Positions 5,715 to 7,432 of a DNA stretch of 7,432 nt are shown here, piece after piece. The notes below the pieces were generated by a model, which saw nothing but the letters and a program-made list of their open reading frames with translations, was not told the origin of the DNA and searched no databases. Each line of letters starts with the position of its first letter. Position 1 is the stretch's first letter. Origin of the DNA: Solirubrobacteraceae bacterium (lineage in GTDB: Bacteria > Actinomycetota > Thermoleophilia > Solirubrobacterales > Solirubrobacteraceae); contig JASHQV010000408.1 of NCBI GenBank assembly GCA_030038955.1, forward strand, positions 1-7,432. The letters run 5' to 3'. Position numbers and translations under genes: made by a program.

Positions 5715-6902
5715 TTGTTCGAGATCCGCACCCGCTGCCCCGACTCGCGCGCGCGCACCGGCGTCCTGCAGCTGGCCCACGGTCGCGTGCAGACGCCCGC
5801 GTTCGTGCCGCTGGCGACGCGCGGCGCCGTCAAGACGCTCGAGCCTCGCGACGTCGCCGAGCTCGGCTACGAGATCGTGCTGGGCAACACGTTTCACCTG
5901 CTCCTCTCCCCCGGGCTCGAGCTGATGCAGCGGTTCGGCGGGCTGGGCCGGTTCATGGGCTGGCCCGCCCCGATCATCACCGACTCGGGCGGCTTTCAGG
6001 TGTTCTCGCTGGGCCACGGCAGCGTCGCCGACGAGATCAAGGGGCGCGGGCGCGGACGCGAGTCGGACGGCGCGATCCTGGCGATCAGCGAGGACGGCGT
6101 TCGCTTCCGCTCGTACCTCGATGGCAGCGAGCAGTTCCTCGGGCCCGAGACCTCGATGCAGATGCAGGCGGCGCTCGGCTCCGACATCGCGCTCGTGCTC
6201 GACGAGTGCACCCCGTTCCACGCGACGCGGGAGTACACGGCGCGGTCAACCGCCCGCACGCATCGCTGGCTCGAGCGCTGCCTGCGCTGGCACGCCGGTC
6301 ACGGCCCCGCTGAGCAGGCGGTGTATGGGATCGTCCAGGGCGGCGTCGACCCCGAGCTGAGACTCGAGTCGGCCGAGGTGGTGAGCGCCAGCGGCTGCTC
6401 GGGGATCGCGATCGGCGGCTCGCTCGGGCAGGACAAGCAGCAGATGCGCGAGGTTGTCGGGTGGTGCACGGAGGCACTCGGCCGCCTCGCCCCCGACCAT
6501 CCCCGCCACCTGCTGGGGATCGGCGAGGTCGACGACCTGATCACGGGCGTGCAGCTGGGGATCGACACGTTCGACTGTGCGATGCCAACGCGCCTCGCCC
6601 GCCACGGCGTCGCGCTGATCGCGGACCCCGGGCACCGCTGGCGCGTCGATCTGATGAAGGCGCGGTGGCGAGACTCGCAGGCGCCGATCCTCGACGGCTG
6701 CCCGTGCCCAACCTGCGTCGCCGGCCACAGCCGCGGCTACCTGCACTACCTGTTCCGGGCGGGCGAGCCAACCGGACAGCGGCTGCTGACGTTGCACAAC
6801 CTCGGCTTCATCGCGCGGCTGATGGCCGACCTGCGGGCAGCGATCGATGCGGGGCGCCTGGGCCGGGTGGCGGCCGCGCTCACGGCTGGTCAGGCACCCT
6901 GA
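5715..6902 (+). CDS. tgt: tRNA-guanine transglycosylase (queuine tRNA-ribosyltransferase)
   Basis: Exchanges guanine-34 of GUN-anticodon tRNAs for a queuosine precursor. From TTG 5715 the product has 395 residues and starts MFEIRTRCPDSRARTGVLQL, the usual start point of Tgt. An upstream in-frame TTG (5703) would add four residues but overlaps the -10. Catalytic and binding motifs are intact: D90 in DSGGFQ, D163 in LDECTP, Q208 in GIVQGG and the nucleophile D287 in FDCAMPTR. The zinc site is C329/C331/C334 plus H361 in LHNLGF. Two deviations stand out. About 17 extra residues rich in G, R and E sit after VFSLGHGS (roughly 101-122). The loop usually read as GGLSVGE is here GGSLGQDK (234-241), lacking the usual glutamate. 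No queA or secD/yajC neighbours are present. Confidence 0.95.
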   Translation: MFEIRTRCPDSRARTGVLQLAHGRVQTPAFVPLATRGAVKTLEPRDVAELGYEIVLGNTFHLLLSPGLELMQRFGGLGRFMGWPAPIITDSGGFQVFSLGHGSVADEIKGRGRGRESDGAILAISEDGVRFRSYLDGSEQFLGPETSMQMQAALGSDIALVLDECTPFHATREYTARSTARTHRWLERCLRWHAGHGPAEQAVYGIVQGGVDPELRLESAEVVSASGCSGIAIGGSLGQDKQQMREVVGWCTEALGRLAPDHPRHLLGIGEVDDLITGVQLGIDTFDCAMPTRLARHGVALIADPGHRWRVDLMKARWRDSQAPILDGCPCPTCVAGHSRGYLHYLFRAGEPTGQRLLTLHNLGFIARLMADLRAAIDAGRLGRVAAALTAGQAP

Positions 6903-6945
6903 AGCGGGTCGGCTGACGCCCTTCTCGCAGCCGGGCGGACAGCTG

Positions 6946-6981
6946 GGACTCAGTACATTGGCGCGCCTCAGGACTCGGTAC
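6946..6981 (+). repeat. Direct repeat pair GGACTC(A/G)GTAC upstream of hsp20
   Basis: GGACTCAGTAC (6946-6956) and GGACTCGGTAC (6971-6981) match at 10 of 11 positions with a 25-bp period. They lie about 55-90 bp upstream of the expected hsp20 transcription start, a position suited to an activator or regulator. They do not form the inverted CTTGAGT-N7-ACTCAAG HAIR site of HspR. Confidence 0.5.
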
Positions 6982-6992
6982 GCAGACGCGCA

Positions 6993-7020
6993 TAAGATTT
7001 GACAGGAAACGACTAAGATT
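6993..7020 (+). repeat. Direct repeat pair TAAGATT, 21 bp apart, in the hsp20 promoter
   Basis: TAAGATT occurs at 6993-6999 and again at 7014-7020, exactly 21 bp (two helical turns) apart. The first overlaps the start of the -35 box and the second ends just before the -10 box. Same-face spacing over the core promoter suggests a regulator site, but the repeat is short and AT-rich, so chance is possible. Confidence 0.4.
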
Positions 7021-7027
7021 ATATACT
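6999..7027 (+). promoter_or_regulatory. Sigma70-type promoter of hsp20
   Basis: A perfect TTGACA (6999-7004), a 17-bp spacer and TATACT (7022-7027; 5 of 6 to TATAAT). Transcription should start near 7034. This is the strongest promoter match in the window. No CIRCE or HAIR inverted repeat is visible around it. Confidence 0.8.
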
Positions 7028-7052
7028 GGTCAGCGTAGTCAGAGAACACTTC

Positions 7053-7059
7053 AGGAGGT
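7053..7059 (+). promoter_or_regulatory. Strong ribosome binding site of hsp20
   Basis: AGGAGGT lies 6 nt before the ATG at 7066, giving efficient initiation and fixing the start. Confidence 0.85.
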
Positions 7060-7065
7060 CAACAC

Positions 7066-7432
7066 ATGGCATTGATTCGATGGGAGCCTGCACGTGAGCT
7101 GCAGTCCGTTCAGAGCGAGATCAACCGACTCTTCAACACGCTGTTCGAGACCCCGGCGCCGGTCGCCGGCAGCACGACTCGCCGCTGGATCCCGGCGATG
7201 GATCTGGTCGAGAGCGACGGCGAGTTCGTGCTCCGCGCGGACCTGCCCGGGCTCAGCGAGCAAGACGTGAAGATCGAGCTGCAGGACAACGTCCTGACGA
7301 TCTCCGGCGAGCGTGGTAGCGAGCACGAGGAGCGCAAGGACGGCTATTACCGCGTGGAGCGCGCCTCCGGCACGTTCGCTCGCTCGCTGACGCTCCCCGA
7401 GGGCATCGACCCGAAGGGGATCACGGCGAAGT
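7066..7432 (+). CDS. Small heat-shock protein, Hsp20/alpha-crystallin family (3' end cut by window edge)
   Basis: An ATP-independent holdase chaperone that binds unfolding proteins in the cytosol. The 122 visible residues begin MALIRWEPARELQSVQSEIN, the usual N-terminal arm with the RLFNTLFE helix. The alpha-crystallin domain starts at about W41 (WIPAMDLVESDGEFVLRADL) and continues through LPGLSEQDVKIELQDNVLTISGER, YYRVERASGTFARSLTLPEGID and KGITAK. Family members are usually 140-160 residues, so perhaps 20-35 residues lie beyond the window, including the last strand and any IXI motif. The start is supported by AGGAGGT and a near-consensus promoter immediately upstream, so it is transcribed separately from tgt. 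Confidence 0.95.
   Translation, partial: MALIRWEPARELQSVQSEINRLFNTLFETPAPVAGSTTRRWIPAMDLVESDGEFVLRADLPGLSEQDVKIELQDNVLTISGERGSEHEERKDGYYRVERASGTFARSLTLPEGIDPKGITAK

Larger units (their letters stand above)
6903..7065. other. Intergenic gap between tgt and hsp20
   Basis: Noncoding stretch of 163 bp that is GC-rich on the left and clearly AT-richer from 6991. It carries two pairs of short direct repeats and the hsp20 promoter. A weak stem (GGG at 6906-6908 with CCC at 6919-6921, followed by TTCT) is the only terminator candidate after tgt, and I do not trust it. Confidence 0.6.

Noticed and set aside
5478..6221. 247-codon minus-strand open frame across the gap and the tgt start
   Set aside because: Most of it is antisense to tgt, with no recognisable domain and no visible ribosome site.
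6246..7049. 267-codon minus-strand open frame across tgt and the hsp20 promoter
   Set aside because: It is antisense to tgt motifs, its product is low in complexity and unrecognisable, and it would cross the hsp20 promoter.
1..7432. CRISPR array, tRNA, rRNA, insertion sequence or phage genes
   Set aside because: I saw no spaced repeat array, tRNA-like cloverleaf, transposase motif or terminal inverted repeats in the window.

Overview
The window is GC-rich and compactly organised, with GTG/TTG starts, 4-bp stop/start overlaps and high-GC codon use. It looks like an actinobacterial chromosome. The class Thermoleophilia (Solirubrobacter-like) is my best guess, from the general style of the Tgt protein and the promoters. 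That is inference, not something I could test.

Layout. (1) Positions 1-165, minus strand: the first 55 codons of a LacI-family repressor, cut by the window edge. (2) Positions 166-281: a divergent control region. It has a sigma70-type promoter facing right, a plausible promoter facing left into the lacI gene, and two near-palindromic 16-bp LacI-type operators. Both operators fit GCAAAARCGYTTTTGC with one mismatch. (3) Positions 282-5453, plus strand: five tightly packed genes that look like one operon. They encode a ureohydrolase (agmatinase/guanidinobutyrase type), a nitrilase-superfamily amidohydrolase, an APC-family amino acid/amine permease, a metallophosphoesterase and a small nucleotidyltransferase-fold protein. 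Junctions are 4 nt, 5 nt, a 4-bp overlap and 7 nt. (4) Positions 5454-5714: a gap with a weak hairpin and a probable leaderless promoter. (5) Positions 5715-6902: tgt, tRNA-guanine transglycosylase. (6) Positions 6903-7065: a gap with short direct repeats and a near-consensus promoter. (7) From 7066 to the right edge: the first 122 codons of a small heat-shock protein (Hsp20).

How it works together. The first three operon genes read as an uptake-and-hydrolysis module for a guanidino compound: the permease imports it, the amidohydrolase cleaves a C-N (amide or carbamoyl) bond, and the ureohydrolase releases urea from the guanidino group. One coherent but unproven assignment is the 4-guanidinobutyramide to 4-guanidinobutyrate to GABA plus urea branch of arginine catabolism. 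The LacI-type repressor probably controls both this operon and itself. The phosphoesterase and nucleotidyltransferase at the operon end do not fit simple catabolism and may form a functional pair of their own. tgt and hsp20 look like unrelated housekeeping and stress genes.
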